64,000 nt of DNA from Streptomyces sp. LBL (GCF_029893585.1 NZ_JARXYX010000006.1:62001-126000); one strand, 5' to 3'; positions 29,766 through 40,896 are shown, counted from the first letter of the stretch. Translations and numbers: made by a program. The notes: generated by a model not told the origin, from the letters alone.

Positions 29766-29799
29766 CTCCCCTCGCTTGCCTTATGGCACGAGGGGTTTT
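29766..29799 (+). terminator. ilvB attenuator terminator
   Basis: CCCCTCG (29766-29772) pairs with CGAGGGG (29787-29793), with an inner TGCC/GGCA stem and TTAT loop, followed by six T. It is a textbook Rho-independent terminator, rare in this genome, between a branched-chain leader peptide and ilvB. The stretch between leader and terminator probably supplies the alternative antiterminator pairing. Confidence 0.85.
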
Positions 29800-29888
29800 T
29801 TGTTGCACGGGCGCCTTCCGTGCAGCAGTCGAACACCGCACAAACTACACGTAACCCCCAGCATGAAACCCTCAGCATCGAGAAGAGA

Positions 29889-31742
29889 ATGCCGATGACC
29901 GAGCAGGCCACCGGGGCCCATCACCCGCAGCCGCGGCCCCGATCCGGAGGACAGTCCGCACCCGAGCACGTCACGGGTGCGCAGTCCCTCATCCGCTCTC
30001 TTGAGGAGGTCGGGGCCGACACGGTATTCGGCATTCCGGGCGGTGCGATCCTTCCCGCGTACGACCCGCTGATGGACTCCACCCGGGTGCGCCACGTCCT
30101 GGTCCGGCACGAGCAGGGCGCGGGCCACGCGGCCACCGGTTACGCGCAGGCCACCGGGAAGGTCGGCGTCTGCATGGCGACCTCCGGCCCTGGTGCCACG
30201 AACCTGGTGACGCCGATCGCGGACGCGCACATGGACTCGGTGCCGCTCGTGGCGATCACCGGGCAGGTGGCCTCCAAGGCGATCGGCACGGACGCCTTCC
30301 AGGAGGCGGACATCGTCGGTATCACGATGCCGATCACCAAGCACAACTTCCTCGTGACCGTGGCCGAGGACATCCCGCGGGTGATCGCGCAGGCGTTCCA
30401 CATCGCCTCCACCGGCCGTCCCGGCCCGGTCCTGGTCGACATCGCCAAGGACGCCCTCCAGGCGCAGACCACCTTCTCCTGGCCGCCGGTCATGGACCTG
30501 CCCGGCTACCGCCCGGTGACCAAGCCGCACGCCAAGCAGATCCGCGAGGCCGCCAAGCTGATCACCACCGCGAAGCGGCCCGTCCTCTACGTCGGCGGCG
30601 GTGTCCTCAAGGCACAGGCCACCGCGGAGCTGAAGGTCCTCGCAGAACTGACCGGAGCGCCCGTCACCACCACCCTGATGGCGCTCGGCGCATTCCCCGA
30701 CAGCCACCCCCTGCACGTGGGAATGCCGGGCATGCACGGTGCGGTCACCGCCGTCACCGCGCTGCAGAAGGCCGACCTGATCGTCGCCCTCGGAGCCCGC
30801 TTCGACGACCGCGTCACCGGCAAGCTGGACAGCTTCGCCCCGTACGCCAAGATCGTCCACGCCGACATCGACCCCGCGGAGATCGGCAAGAACCGCGCCG
30901 CCGACGTGCCGATCGTCGGTGACGCCCGCGAGGTCGTCGCGGACCTGGTCCAGGCCGTGCAGAAGGAGCACAGCGAAGGCAACCGCGGCGACTACAGCGC
31001 CTGGTGGAAGGACCTCAACCGCTGGCGCGAGACGTACCCGCTGGGCTACGACCAGCCCGACAACGGCTCGCTGTCGCCGCAGCAGGTCATCGAGCGCATC
31101 GGCCAACTCGCCCCTGAGGACACGATCTTCGCCGCGGGCGTCGGCCAGCACCAGATGTGGGCCGCGCACTACGTCCAGTACGAGAAGCCGGCCACCTGGC
31201 TGAACTCGGGTGGCGCCGGAACCATGGGCTACGCGGTCCCGGCCGCGATGGGCGCCAAGGCCGGCGTCCCGGGCCGGACGGTCTGGGCGATCGACGGTGA
31301 CGGCTGCTTCCAGATGACCAACCAGGAGCTCACCACCTGCGCTCTGAACAACATCCCGATCAAGGTCGCCATCATCAACAACGGCGTCCTCGGGATGGTC
31401 CGCCAGTGGCAGACCCTCTTCTACAACCAGCGCTACTCCAACACCGTGCTGCACAGCGGCCCGGAGGCGGACGGCAAGCAGCCGAGCTCCGGCACCCGCG
31501 TCCCCGACTTCGTGAAACTGTCGGAGGCCATGGGCTGCTACGCGATCCGCTGCGAGGACCCCGCCGACCTCGACAAGGTCATCGAAGAGGCGAACTCCAT
31601 CAACGACCGCCCGGTCGTCGTGGACTTCATCGTCCACGAGGACGCGATGGTGTGGCCGATGGTCGCCGCCGGCACCTCCAACGACGAGATCATGGCCGCC
31701 CGGGACGTCCGCCCCGACTTCGGCGACAACGAAGACGACTGA
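29889..31742 (+). CDS. ilvB: acetolactate synthase large (catalytic) subunit
   Basis: A 617-residue ThDP enzyme that condenses two pyruvates to acetolactate (valine/leucine) or pyruvate with 2-ketobutyrate (isoleucine). Landmarks: [18 protein letters not shown], the catalytic Glu region [14 protein letters not shown] domain VGMPGMHG, and the ThDP motif [36 protein letters not shown] is the herbicide-binding loop. ATG at 29889 (MPMTEQ) is used; a second ATG two codons later is possible. It forms an operon with ilvN (20 nt gap) and ilvC, controlled by the upstream leader. Confidence 0.98.
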   Translation: MPMTEQATGAHHPQPRPRSGGQSAPEHVTGAQSLIRSLEEVGADTVFGIPGGAILPAYDPLMDSTRVRHVLVRHEQGAGHAATGYAQATGKVGVCMATSGPGATNLVTPIADAHMDSVPLVAITGQVASKAIGTDAFQEADIVGITMPITKHNFLVTVAEDIPRVIAQAFHIASTGRPGPVLVDIAKDALQAQTTFSWPPVMDLPGYRPVTKPHAKQIREAAKLITTAKRPVLYVGGGVLKAQATAELKVLAELTGAPVTTTLMALGAFPDSHPLHVGMPGMHGAVTAVTALQKADLIVALGARFDDRVTGKLDSFAPYAKIVHADIDPAEIGKNRAADVPIVGDAREVVADLVQAVQKEHSEGNRGDYSAWWKDLNRWRETYPLGYDQPDNGSLSPQQVIERIGQLAPEDTIFAAGVGQHQMWAAHYVQYEKPATWLNSGGAGTMGYAVPAAMGAKAGVPGRTVWAIDGDGCFQMTNQELTTCALNNIPIKVAIINNGVLGMVRQWQTLFYNQRYSNTVLHSGPEADGKQPSSGTRVPDFVKLSEAMGCYAIRCEDPADLDKVIEEANSINDRPVVVDFIVHEDAMVWPMVAAGTSNDEIMAARDVRPDFGDNEDD

Positions 31743-31762
31743 GCGAGAGAGACCCAAGAGAC

Positions 31763-33413
<1,651 letters not shown>

Positions 33414-33419
33414 CGTCGG

Positions 33420-33451
33420 GGTCCGGCCGTGGCGCCTGCCGCGGCCGGACC
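33420..33451 (+). terminator. terminator after ilvC
   Basis: GGTCCGGCCG (from 33420) pairs with CGGCCGGACC (ending 33451) over a short loop, 6 nt after the ilvC stop. No T-tract. It probably separates the operon from serA, whose 5' region also contains an ATGCGG..CCGCAT inverted repeat at 33579-33607. Confidence 0.6.
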
Positions 33452-33627
33452 TCTCCCGTCCGGGTGATCCTTCCGCAGAGGCGTAAGACGACCTCCGCCG
33501 CGCCACTACACTGCCGTACTACATACGCGTCAGGCCCACAGCGTCGTGCGTCTTCCACGCGGCTAGCACCCTCCACCGCATGCGGCCGTCGGGACGGCCG
33601 TCCGCATTGGGATATGTGAGGACTCAC

Positions 33628-35217
33628 GTGAGCTCGAAACCCGTCGTACTCATCGCTGAAGAGCTGTCGCCCGCGACCGTGGACGCGCTTGGCCCCGACT
33701 TCGAGATCCGGCACTGCAACGGCGCCGACCGCGCCGAACTGCTGCCGGCCATCGCCGACGTCGACGCGATCCTGATCCGTTCGGCCACCAAGGTCGACGC
33801 GGAGGCCGTCGCCGCCGCGAGGAAGCTGAAGGTCGTCGCACGAGCCGGCGTCGGCCTGGACAACGTCGACGTCTCCGCCGCCACCAAGGCCGGCGTGATG
33901 GTCGTCAACGCCCCCACCTCCAACATCGTGACCGCCGCCGAGCTGGCCTGCGGTCTGATCCTCGCCACCGCCCGCCACATCCCGCAGGCCAACGCCGCGC
34001 TCAAGAACGGCGAGTGGAAGCGGAGCAAGTACACGGGCGTGGAGCTGGCCGAGAAGACCCTGGGCGTCGTGGGCCTGGGACGGATCGGTGCGCTGGTCGC
34101 CCAGCGCATGTCCGGCTTCGGCATGAAGGTCGTCGCCTACGACCCGTACGTGCAGCCCGCGCGGGCCGCGCAGATGGGCGTCAAGGTGCTGTCGCTGGAC
34201 GAGCTGCTCGAGGTCTCCGACTTCATCACCGTCCACCTCCCCAAGACCCCCGAGACCCTCGGCCTGATCGGCGACGAGGCGCTGCGCAAGGTCAAGCCGG
34301 CCGTGCGGATCGTCAACGCCGCGCGCGGCGGGATCGTCGACGAGGTGGCGCTGTACTCCGCCCTCAAGGAGGGCCGGGTCGCCGGCGCCGGTCTCGACGT
34401 GTACGCGAAGGAGCCCTGCACGGACTCCCCGCTCTTCGAGTTCGACCAGGTCGTGGCCACCCCGCACCTCGGTGCCTCCACCGACGAGGCGCAGGAGAAG
34501 GCCGGTATCGCCGTCGCCAACTCGGTGCGCCTCGCGCTCGCCGGTGAACTGGTGCCGGACGCGGTGAACGTCCAGGGCGGTGTCATCGCCGAGGACGTCA
34601 AGCCGGGTCTGCCGCTCGCCGAGCGCCTCGGCCGTATCTTCACCGCGCTCGCCGGTGAGGTCGCGGTCCGTCTCGACGTCGAGGTGTACGGCGAGATCAC
34701 CCAGCACGACGTGAAGGTGCTGGAGCTCAGCGCCCTCAAGGGTGTCTTCGAGGACGTCGTCGACGAGACGGTGTCGTACGTCAACGCCCCGCTGTTCGCG
34801 CAGGAGCGCGGCGTCGAGGTACGGCTGACCACCAGCTCGGAGTCCGCCGAGCACCGCAACGTCGTCACCGTGCGCGGCACGCTCAGCAGTGGCGAGGAGG
34901 TGTCGGTCTCCGGCACGCTGGCCGGGCCGAAGCACCTGCAGAAGATCGTCGCGGTCGGCGAGTACGACGTCGACCTCGCGCTCGCCGACCACATGGTCGT
35001 CCTGCGGTATGAGGACCGTCCCGGCGTCGTCGGCACGGTCGGCCGTGTCTTCGGCGAGGCAGGGATCAACATCGCCGGTATGCAGGTGTCGCGGGCCGTC
35101 GCCGGCGGCGAGGCGCTGGCCGTGCTGACCGTCGACGACGCGGTGCCGGCCGGGGTACTGGCCGAGGTCGCGGAGGAGATCGGGGCGACGTCCGCGCGAG
35201 CGGTGAACCTGGTCTGA
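33628..35217 (+). CDS. serA: D-3-phosphoglycerate dehydrogenase
   Basis: A 529-residue enzyme catalysing the first step of serine synthesis, 3-phosphoglycerate to phosphohydroxypyruvate. The dehydrogenase core carries VGLGRIGALVAQ, VNAARGGIVDEVALY (Arg), a catalytic Glu in DVYAKEP and His in ATPHLGASTDEAQ. An intervening (ASB) domain follows and a C-terminal ACT domain: VLRYEDRPGVVGTVGRVFGEAGINIAGM. Length and architecture match the actinobacterial (M. tuberculosis-like) long form that is feedback-regulated by serine. GTG start at 33628 after GTGAGGAC. Confidence 0.97.
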   Translation: MSSKPVVLIAEELSPATVDALGPDFEIRHCNGADRAELLPAIADVDAILIRSATKVDAEAVAAARKLKVVARAGVGLDNVDVSAATKAGVMVVNAPTSNIVTAAELACGLILATARHIPQANAALKNGEWKRSKYTGVELAEKTLGVVGLGRIGALVAQRMSGFGMKVVAYDPYVQPARAAQMGVKVLSLDELLEVSDFITVHLPKTPETLGLIGDEALRKVKPAVRIVNAARGGIVDEVALYSALKEGRVAGAGLDVYAKEPCTDSPLFEFDQVVATPHLGASTDEAQEKAGIAVANSVRLALAGELVPDAVNVQGGVIAEDVKPGLPLAERLGRIFTALAGEVAVRLDVEVYGEITQHDVKVLELSALKGVFEDVVDETVSYVNAPLFAQERGVEVRLTTSSESAEHRNVVTVRGTLSSGEEVSVSGTLAGPKHLQKIVAVGEYDVDLALADHMVVLRYEDRPGVVGTVGRVFGEAGINIAGMQVSRAVAGGEALAVLTVDDAVPAGVLAEVAEEIGATSARAVNLV

Positions 35218-35301
35218 GACTGCCGTCAGCCGAGGTGAGCGTGGCCGGGGGCGGCCGCTGCCCCCAGGTCCCCGGTTCGGTCTGAACGGTCTCGTCCGCA
35301 A

Positions 35302-35345
35302 ACGCCGGACGGGCTGAGAAACCCTCAGCCCGTCCGGCGTTTTTT
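35302..35345. terminator. strong terminator between serA and the MFS gene
   Basis: ACGCCGGACGGGCTGAG (35302-35318) pairs with CTCAGCCCGTCCGGCGT (35324-35340) and is followed by TTTTT on the forward strand. It lies between two convergent genes and would serve serA fully and the reverse gene partly. Confidence 0.92.
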
Positions 35346-35361
35346 CGTGTGCGTACGTTCC

Positions 35362-36285
35362 TCAGGCCGTGGCCCGCTCCGGCTCGGGTGTCTTCGGTGC
35401 CTCCCGCACGCTGACGTGCCGCAGCGTCACCGCCGCCAGCACCGCCGCTCCCGCCAGCACCACCGCACCCGCGACCGCCGCACCCTGCATTCCACTGGTG
35501 AAGGCCTCCCGTGCCGCCGTAGCCAGACCCGGCACCCGGTCGGCCACGGCCAACGCCCCGCCCAGCGTCTCGTGGGCCGCGTCCGGTGCCGAGGCCGGGA
35601 TCTCGTGGCGGTAGACCGCCGTGCCGACGGAGCCGAGGACGGCCATGCCGAGGGCGCCGCCGAACTCCGTGCCGGTCTCCATCAGCGAGGACGCGGTGCC
35701 CGCCCGTTCCACCGGGACGGTGCCCATCGCGAGGTCCATGATCAGGGACATCACGATGACGCCGCCGACGGCGAGGACACCGCAGGACACCAGCACCAGC
35801 CACATCGAGTCCGTACCGGCGAGGGCCAGCAGCACGAAGCCGCACGAGGCGATCGCGAAGCCCGCGGTCACGACGTGGGCGCGGTCGACGCCCCGGTGGA
35901 CCAGGGTGGTCGCGATCGGCGCCGCGGCCCCGATCGGCAGCGACGGCAGCAGCGCCCACAGGGCTGCCTCCAGCGCGCTCTTGTCGAGCACCGACTGCAG
36001 GTACTGCGTGGTGAAGTAGGCCGACCCCATGATCCCGAACGCCGAGACGAGGTTCAGGGCGACGGACGGCGCGAAGCCGCGACCGCGGAACAGGGCCGAG
36101 GAGATCATCGGGGCGGCCGTGGTGCGCTGGCGGTGGACGAAGAGGGCCGCGAAGAGCAGCCCGACGGTGATCGAGACGACGTAGCGGACGTTCCAGCCCT
36201 CCGAGGGGATCTCCTTCATGCCGTAGATCACCGGGAGCACCGCGGCCATCGACGGGCCCGCGGAAGTGCACTTCGGATTCGTCAT
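35362..36285 (-). pseudogene. N-terminally deleted MFS (DHA2-type) exporter
   Basis: A 307-residue frame with about eight hydrophobic helices. From MAAVLPVIYGMKEIPSEGW onward it matches the second half of 14-helix drug exporters (DHA2 type): MISSALFRGRGF, YFTTQYLQSVLDKSALEAALWALLP, and RAGTASSLMETGTEFGGALGMA, all after the normal mid-point. Full proteins are near 500 residues; the first about 190, including motif A between helices 2 and 3, are absent. A start codon with a short unrelated lead (MTNPKCTSAG) is joined directly to the mid-protein, so a deletion is likely. Divergent from a TetR gene that probably controls it. It may still be expressed. Confidence 0.75.
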
Positions 36286-36310
36286 GGCGAGGACTGTACG
36301 AGTGTCTTAA

Positions 36311-36376
36311 ACGGTTGTCTAGTACGCTTGTATAGTACGTTTGTTTAAGTCGTACGTCTGGGACGCTTGTATGGAT
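36311..36376. promoter_or_regulatory. 13-bp direct repeats in the TetR/MFS promoter region
   Basis: ACGGTTGTCTAGT (36311-36323), ACGCTTGTATAGT (36324-36336) and ACGTTTGTTTAAGT (36337-36350) follow each other, and ACGCTTGTATGGAT recurs at 36363. The region is markedly AT-rich. It is a probable operator array for the TetR protein starting at 36397; TAGTAC steps also make it locally palindromic. Confidence 0.6.
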
Positions 36377-36396
36377 CGAAGGGTAGGCTGGACCGC

Positions 36397-36978
36397 ATGG
36401 GACACCGTGAGGATCTGCTCGAAGGCGCGAAGCGCTGCCTGCTGGAGAAGGGGTTCGTGCGCACGACGGCGCGCGACATCGTCAAGGAGTCGCGGACCAA
36501 CCTCGCCTCGATCGGTTACCACTACGGCTCGAAGGACGCGCTGCTGGCGCAGGCCTACGTGTCGCTGGTCGAGGGGATGGGCGACACCTTCGAGGGCGGG
36601 GAAAGCGCCGGGCTCACCACCGAGCCCGGCTCGGTCGAGCGGTTCCGGGAGGTGTGGTCGAACATCATCGGCACCCTGCGGCCCGGTTCTGTGTGGCGCC
36701 TCAGCATGGAGATCGTGGTCATGGGTGACCAGCTTCCGGAGGTCCGCGACCACTTGGCGGTCGCTCAGCGGGAGGCCGGGCGCGCTCTGATCGCCCTGCT
36801 CATGGGTGGGCGCGAGGAGGACGTCTCGGACGAGACCGTCGCCACCCTCGGCATGTTCTACGTGACCCTGATGACGGGCCTCATCGCGCAGTGGACCTTC
36901 GACCCGAAGACCGCGCCCGGCGCGGAGCAGCTCACCGAGGGACTGCGCCAGGTGATCGAGGCCGCGACCAGGAAGTGA
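36397..36978 (+). CDS. TetR-family transcriptional regulator
   Basis: A 193-residue regulator beginning MGHREDLLEGAKRCLLEKGF, with TetR HTH RTTARDIVKESRTNLASIGYHYGSKDALLAQAY (about residues 20-52). The C-terminal domain contains WRLSMEIVVMGDQLPEVRDHL and GLIAQWTFDPKTAP, a pattern common in regulators of drug exporters. Divergent from the truncated MFS gene across an AT-rich repeat-bearing promoter region, so it probably represses that exporter and itself. ATG at 36397 is preferred over one at 36367. Confidence 0.92.
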   Translation: MGHREDLLEGAKRCLLEKGFVRTTARDIVKESRTNLASIGYHYGSKDALLAQAYVSLVEGMGDTFEGGESAGLTTEPGSVERFREVWSNIIGTLRPGSVWRLSMEIVVMGDQLPEVRDHLAVAQREAGRALIALLMGGREEDVSDETVATLGMFYVTLMTGLIAQWTFDPKTAPGAEQLTEGLRQVIEAATRK

Positions 36979-37042
36979 CCCGCGTGTCCCGCGCCCCGCG
37001 TCCGGTCCTCGGGGACGGGACGATTCGGCGGTCGCGGCGGTG

Positions 37043-37110
37043 GATCACGTACGGAAGATCACGTACGGAACGGGAAACGGCCCCCTCCGACGCCTGCCGG
37101 ACGGGGCCGT
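37043..37110 (+). terminator. 14-bp repeat and stem-loop after TetR
   Basis: GATCACGTACGGAA occurs twice in tandem (37043-37056, 37057-37070). It is followed by ACGGCCCC (37077-37084) pairing with GGGGCCGT (37103-37110), with an inner TCC/GGA. The stem lies between converging genes and is a likely terminator; the repeat's role is unknown. Confidence 0.5.
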
Positions 37111-37149
37111 CACACGGCCGGGCTTCACCGAGGCCGCGCCAACTTGCGG

Positions 37150-37818
37150 TTACCGCGTTGCGGTGGCCAGTGCCGCGCGGATGGCGTCCTCGCCGACCGG
37201 CTGGCCCTTCTCGTTCGAGGTCGGCCCGTACGGGGTCCCCCACACCGGCGTGTCCGTCGCCTGCCGCCAGCTATCGGCCAGCGGTCCCGCGTCCACCACG
37301 CTGTACCCGATGGATTCGATGAATTCGGTCACCGCCGCCTTCGCCGGCGCGGAGTCCGCGGCGATCGGCAGGGAGGAGCGGTCGGCCGCCCCCGCCGGGC
37401 GGGCGAGTGACAGCAGGTGCTTGTAGAAGATGTTGTTGAACGCTTTCACCAGCATGGCGTCCGGGATGTACCGCAGCAGCAGTTCGCTTGAGGTGAGCGA
37501 CTTGCTGTCGAGCTCGGGGATGTGCCCGTCACGCTCGGGGCCGTAGTTGCACGTGTCGATGACCGTCTTCCCGGCCAGTGGCGCGGCGGGCACGTGAGGG
37601 AATGCCTTGACCGGCACCGTGACCACGACGATGTCACCGGCCGCCGCGGCCTCCCCGCTCGTCGCCGCGGACGCCCGCGGCCCCAGTTCCGCAGCCGTGT
37701 CCGCGAGCGTTTCGGGACCGCGCGAGTTGCTGAGCACGACCTGGTGCCCGGCCTGGATGGCGAGCCGCGCGATCGTAGTGCCGATGTATCCGCTTCCGAT
37801 GAATCCCACAGTCGTCAT
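37150..37818 (-). CDS. NADP-dependent oxidoreductase, F420-reductase (Npd/FNO)-like
   Basis: A 222-residue Rossmann protein starting MTTVGFIGSGYIGTTIARLA, with GxGxxG at residues 8-13. SNSRGPETL is the NADP phosphate-binding loop of the NADPH:F420 reductase family (PF03807), and VVTVPVKAFPHVP, then VIDTCNYGPERDG, match its core. VKAFNNIFYKHLLSLARP is the substrate-side helix. Such proteins use F420 or act on small molecules. It is one of three Rossmann genes (37150-39502) on the reverse strand divergent from a LysR gene. ATG at 37818. Confidence 0.88.
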   Translation of the reverse strand: MTTVGFIGSGYIGTTIARLAIQAGHQVVLSNSRGPETLADTAAELGPRASAATSGEAAAAGDIVVVTVPVKAFPHVPAAPLAGKTVIDTCNYGPERDGHIPELDSKSLTSSELLLRYIPDAMLVKAFNNIFYKHLLSLARPAGAADRSSLPIAADSAPAKAAVTEFIESIGYSVVDAGPLADSWRQATDTPVWGTPYGPTSNEKGQPVGEDAIRAALATATR

Positions 37819-37889
37819 ATTCTCAGCGCCTTCCAGAAGAGCCGAACCCTTGTCATATGCCGGGCTCGTTGCGATTCGGGTCCCTGCCG

Positions 37890-38828
37890 TCAGTTGGCGG
37901 AGAAGTAATGGCCGTTGTCCAAATCGGCGAGCAAGCTTGGCTGGGCGGGTTCCCAGCCAAGGGTCCGGCGGGTGATGAGGTTGGACGCCGGGTAATTCTG
38001 CGTGACTATGTTCGCGAGGAACCCGAAGTATCCCGGCACCATCAGTACGTCCGCGGGAATGCTCACGGCGGGCAGGCCCAGACGGCTGCCAATGGCCTCG
38101 GCTATGTCGCGGAACGGGATGGCCCCGTCTCCAACCGCGTGCCAGTATTTGCCGGCCGGCCCCTTCTCCAGCGCCAGGCGGAACAAGGAGGCGACATCGC
38201 GGATGTGCACGGCGTTCCACAGGTTCGCGCCGTCTCCGGGGTAGCCGACGACGCCCTTCTCCTTCGCGAGCGCGATCAGTGTGGGGAGGAAGCCGGTACG
38301 GTCGGTCGTGCTGTGCGCGATGTTGGCAATCCGCACGACCGAAGATCGCACTCCCTGCTCAGCGAGGCCGACTACGGCGGTTTCCACGACGTTGCGAACG
38401 TGCAGGGTGCCCTTGTGCTCATCGCCGCCGAGAAGGGCAGGGTCCTCCTCGGTGGCCGGCCGGCCCAGGTGCTGCCCGGGCGAGCCGATGCTCCCCGCTG
38501 CGACCAGCGGCTTTCCGGTTCCCCTCAATGCCTCGCCGTACGCGAGCATGACCGGGAGCTCCGCGGCGGCCACGGCGTCGATCCCGCCGGACGGAAGCAG
38601 GTCCTGCCTGTGCGCGACGTGGATGACGCCGTCGGAGTCCGCGGCCGCCTCCTTGAGCCCGTCGAGATCCTCGATGTCGCCGCGGCGCACCTTCGCGCCG
38701 AGCGCGGACAGCGCCGCCGCGGCCGTGTCCGACCGAGCCAGGCCGGTGACCTCGTGCCCGGCGGCGATGAGCTCGGGAACGATGTACGAACCGGAATGGC
38801 CGGTCCCTCCAGTGACGAAAACGCGCAT
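37890..38828 (-). CDS. NAD-dependent epimerase/dehydratase-like (extended SDR)
   Basis: A 312-residue extended SDR beginning MRVFVTGGTGHSGSYIVPEL with the GxxGxxG loop. VIHVAHRQD lies in the usual cofactor position, but the catalytic Tyr-xxx-Lys of classical members is not obvious: the segment has RNVVETAVVGLAEQGV, so the protein may be an atypical (NmrA-like or regulatory) member. The C-terminal half contains AVHIRDVASLFRLALEKG, as in sugar epimerase relatives. It sits 54 nt from the next Rossmann gene. Confidence 0.85.
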   Translation of the reverse strand: MRVFVTGGTGHSGSYIVPELIAAGHEVTGLARSDTAAAALSALGAKVRRGDIEDLDGLKEAAADSDGVIHVAHRQDLLPSGGIDAVAAAELPVMLAYGEALRGTGKPLVAAGSIGSPGQHLGRPATEEDPALLGGDEHKGTLHVRNVVETAVVGLAEQGVRSSVVRIANIAHSTTDRTGFLPTLIALAKEKGVVGYPGDGANLWNAVHIRDVASLFRLALEKGPAGKYWHAVGDGAIPFRDIAEAIGSRLGLPAVSIPADVLMVPGYFGFLANIVTQNYPASNLITRRTLGWEPAQPSLLADLDNGHYFSAN

Positions 38829-38881
38829 GTTACTGGTCCTTGTGATTGATGTGGGCGCGAGAAGTGGCGGTGCGGGCGCGC

Positions 38882-39502
38882 TCAGGCAGAAGTGTTGACG
38901 TCGAGGGTGAAGTTGAAGCTCCCCGCGCCACGTTGGCCCAGGCCAATCATCACCAGGCCCGTTCCCTCCAGCCAGCGAGCCATCCCCAGGGGGCCGGTGT
39001 CCATCGGCCGCAGCCCGAGGCTCTTGATGAATGCCGACACAGTCGCCTTGGCCTCGGCGTCGTCGCCGGCGATGAGCACGTCCAGCGGGTTGCCCTGCGC
39101 CAGCATGTGACCGAAGACCGTGTTGAACGCCTTCACGACGTGCGTGCCGGCGGGGGCGACCTTGGCGATCTCCTGTGCGCCGGAACTGCCGTCGGGGGTG
39201 ACGAGGCCCTGGGAATCGGGGGAGACGGGGTTGGTGATGTCGATGATGACCTTGCCGTGTAGTTCGTCCCCGTACTCGCTGACCACCGATGCCGCGCCGG
39301 CGTACGGCAGGGCGAGGATGACGATGTCCCCGGCCGGGGCGGCGCCGGCCGTCCCGACAGTGGCGCCGTCGAGCGCGGCGGCCAATTCCTTGGCCTTGGC
39401 CGGGTCGCGGCCGATGATCTCGACGGCGTTGCCGCCGGCGAGCGCCCGGCCGGCCAGGGCGCTCGCCATGTTCCCCAGGCCGATAATGCTGATGCTGCTC
39501 AT
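38882..39502 (-). CDS. NADPH-dependent F420-reductase-like protein
   Basis: A 206-residue protein starting MSSISIIGLGNMASALAGRAL with the GxGxxx(A/S) loop. EIIGRDPAKAKEL is the NADP-specific strand, VILALPYAGAASVV and IDITNPVS follow, and VVKAFNTVFGHML, then MDTGPLGMARWLEGTGLVMIGLGQ, is the family tail. It resembles the 222-residue gene downstream, so the two may be ancient duplicates. It is the first gene divergent from the LysR regulator, whose 293-nt shared region presumably contains the operator. Confidence 0.88.
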   Translation of the reverse strand: MSSISIIGLGNMASALAGRALAGGNAVEIIGRDPAKAKELAAALDGATVGTAGAAPAGDIVILALPYAGAASVVSEYGDELHGKVIIDITNPVSPDSQGLVTPDGSSGAQEIAKVAPAGTHVVKAFNTVFGHMLAQGNPLDVLIAGDDAEAKATVSAFIKSLGLRPMDTGPLGMARWLEGTGLVMIGLGQRGAGSFNFTLDVNTSA

Positions 39503-39795
39503 GGAATGCCTGCTTTCTGGAGCTGGACAGGACGCCATGCCCACCCTGTCGCTGTGACCGGTCAACAATTGCGTCGTCGGCGCGGTCGAATTGCGCGATG
39601 AACGGCGCTCAATTCCTGATGGGCCCATTTATGGGCCTGTGCCCTGCCATCAAGTCCTCGATGGCGAAGTCTTATACCGAATTCGCTTCGGCCCCATCAG
39701 GTACTTATTCAGGTTGCCATTTGCTTGAGCGGGTGTCCAAGACCTCTTTCAGTCGCGGTGATACCCTGGAGGCATCACCGGGCCGGGAGGTAACC

Positions 39796-40707
39796 ATGGA
39801 TCTGGACCTGCGCAAACTGCGTTACTTCGTCGCCGTGGCCGACCAGTTGCACTTCGGCCGTGCCGCCGATGAGCTGCATATCGCGCAGCCGGTGCTCAGC
39901 CGGCAGATCCGCGCGCTCGAACAGGATCTCGGCGCCTCGCTGTTCACCAGGGATCGCCACGGCGTGGGGCTGACCGACGCGGGCCGACAACTGCTGGCGG
40001 ACGCCGGTCCGCTGCTCGCCTCCGCGCACGCGGTCCGCCGTCGGGTGTCCGTGGCCGCGCGCGGAAGCCAGCGGCTGACGGTCGGCTTCCGGGCGGGCGT
40101 CGCGGTCATCCCGGCGACGCGGGCGTTCGAATCCCGGCACCCGGACGTGGTCGTGGACGTGCAGCGGATCGAATGGGACGACCAGGCATCGATGCTGCTC
40201 GACGGCCGCATCGATATCGGCTATGTGCGGCTGCCCATCGACGAGGCCGGCCTGCGCGTCACCCCGCTGTACGCCGAGCCGCGGGTGGCGGTGCTGCCCG
40301 CCGGTCACCGGCTGGCCGGCAAGGAGCAGGTCACCGAGGCCGACCTGGCCGGCGAACCGCTGGTCTGGCATGCCGACCCGAGCACGCAGCCCACCAGGCG
40401 CCCGCACCCTAACGCCGGGTACCGGGTGCGCGGGATGGACGAGACGCTCGAGTATGTCGCGGCCGGCCGGGGCATCTCGTTCCTGGCCCGTTCGGCGACC
40501 GTGTTCTACTCACATCCGGACGTCAGCTATGTGCCCATCCCGGAGCTGGCGCCCGACCAGGTGTGCCTCGCGGTGGCGGCATTGCGCACCTCGCCGTTGG
40601 TCGATGACTTCTTCACCGCGGCTCAGGCGACGGCCGAGATCACGGCAGAATGTGGGAACTATGAAATGTGGCAGCTTGGAATCGATGCCGTTTCAAAGCA
40701 CGATTGA
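39796..40707 (+). CDS. LysR-family transcriptional regulator
   Basis: A 303-residue LysR protein: MDLDLRKLRYFVAVADQLHF, then RAADELHIAQPVLSRQIRALEQDLGASLFTR (winged HTH, residues about 4-60) and a type 2 periplasmic-binding-like effector domain. The effector pocket carries RLPIDEAGLRVTPLYAEPRVAVLP and YVAAGRGISFLA. Divergent from the oxidoreductase genes, which it probably activates on binding an unknown small ligand. ATG at 39796 follows GGGAGG. The C-terminus (ECGNYEMWQLGIDAVSKHD) is a little longer than usual. Confidence 0.93.
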   Translation: MDLDLRKLRYFVAVADQLHFGRAADELHIAQPVLSRQIRALEQDLGASLFTRDRHGVGLTDAGRQLLADAGPLLASAHAVRRRVSVAARGSQRLTVGFRAGVAVIPATRAFESRHPDVVVDVQRIEWDDQASMLLDGRIDIGYVRLPIDEAGLRVTPLYAEPRVAVLPAGHRLAGKEQVTEADLAGEPLVWHADPSTQPTRRPHPNAGYRVRGMDETLEYVAAGRGISFLARSATVFYSHPDVSYVPIPELAPDQVCLAVAALRTSPLVDDFFTAAQATAEITAECGNYEMWQLGIDAVSKHD

Positions 40708-40896
40708 GCAGTCCGCCTGACAAGAGCGGCGCCAACAGGCGGTACGCGGCCACAGCAAATGGCGCCTGGAAGCGGCCGAGCGGCGATGTCGATTCGCTGC
40801 CCCTGTGAGCCAGGCGGTCGTTGAGTCAGTGAAAGGGCTCAGTGCTCGTGATCACCCGGATGTGCCCGGACAGCGCTCATGAGCACGCGGAAAAGC

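Noticed and set aside
33579..33607. ATGCGG..CCGCAT inverted repeat before serA as a riboswitch
   Set aside because: It is short, imperfect inside and matches no riboswitch I know. It may only be a weak hairpin.
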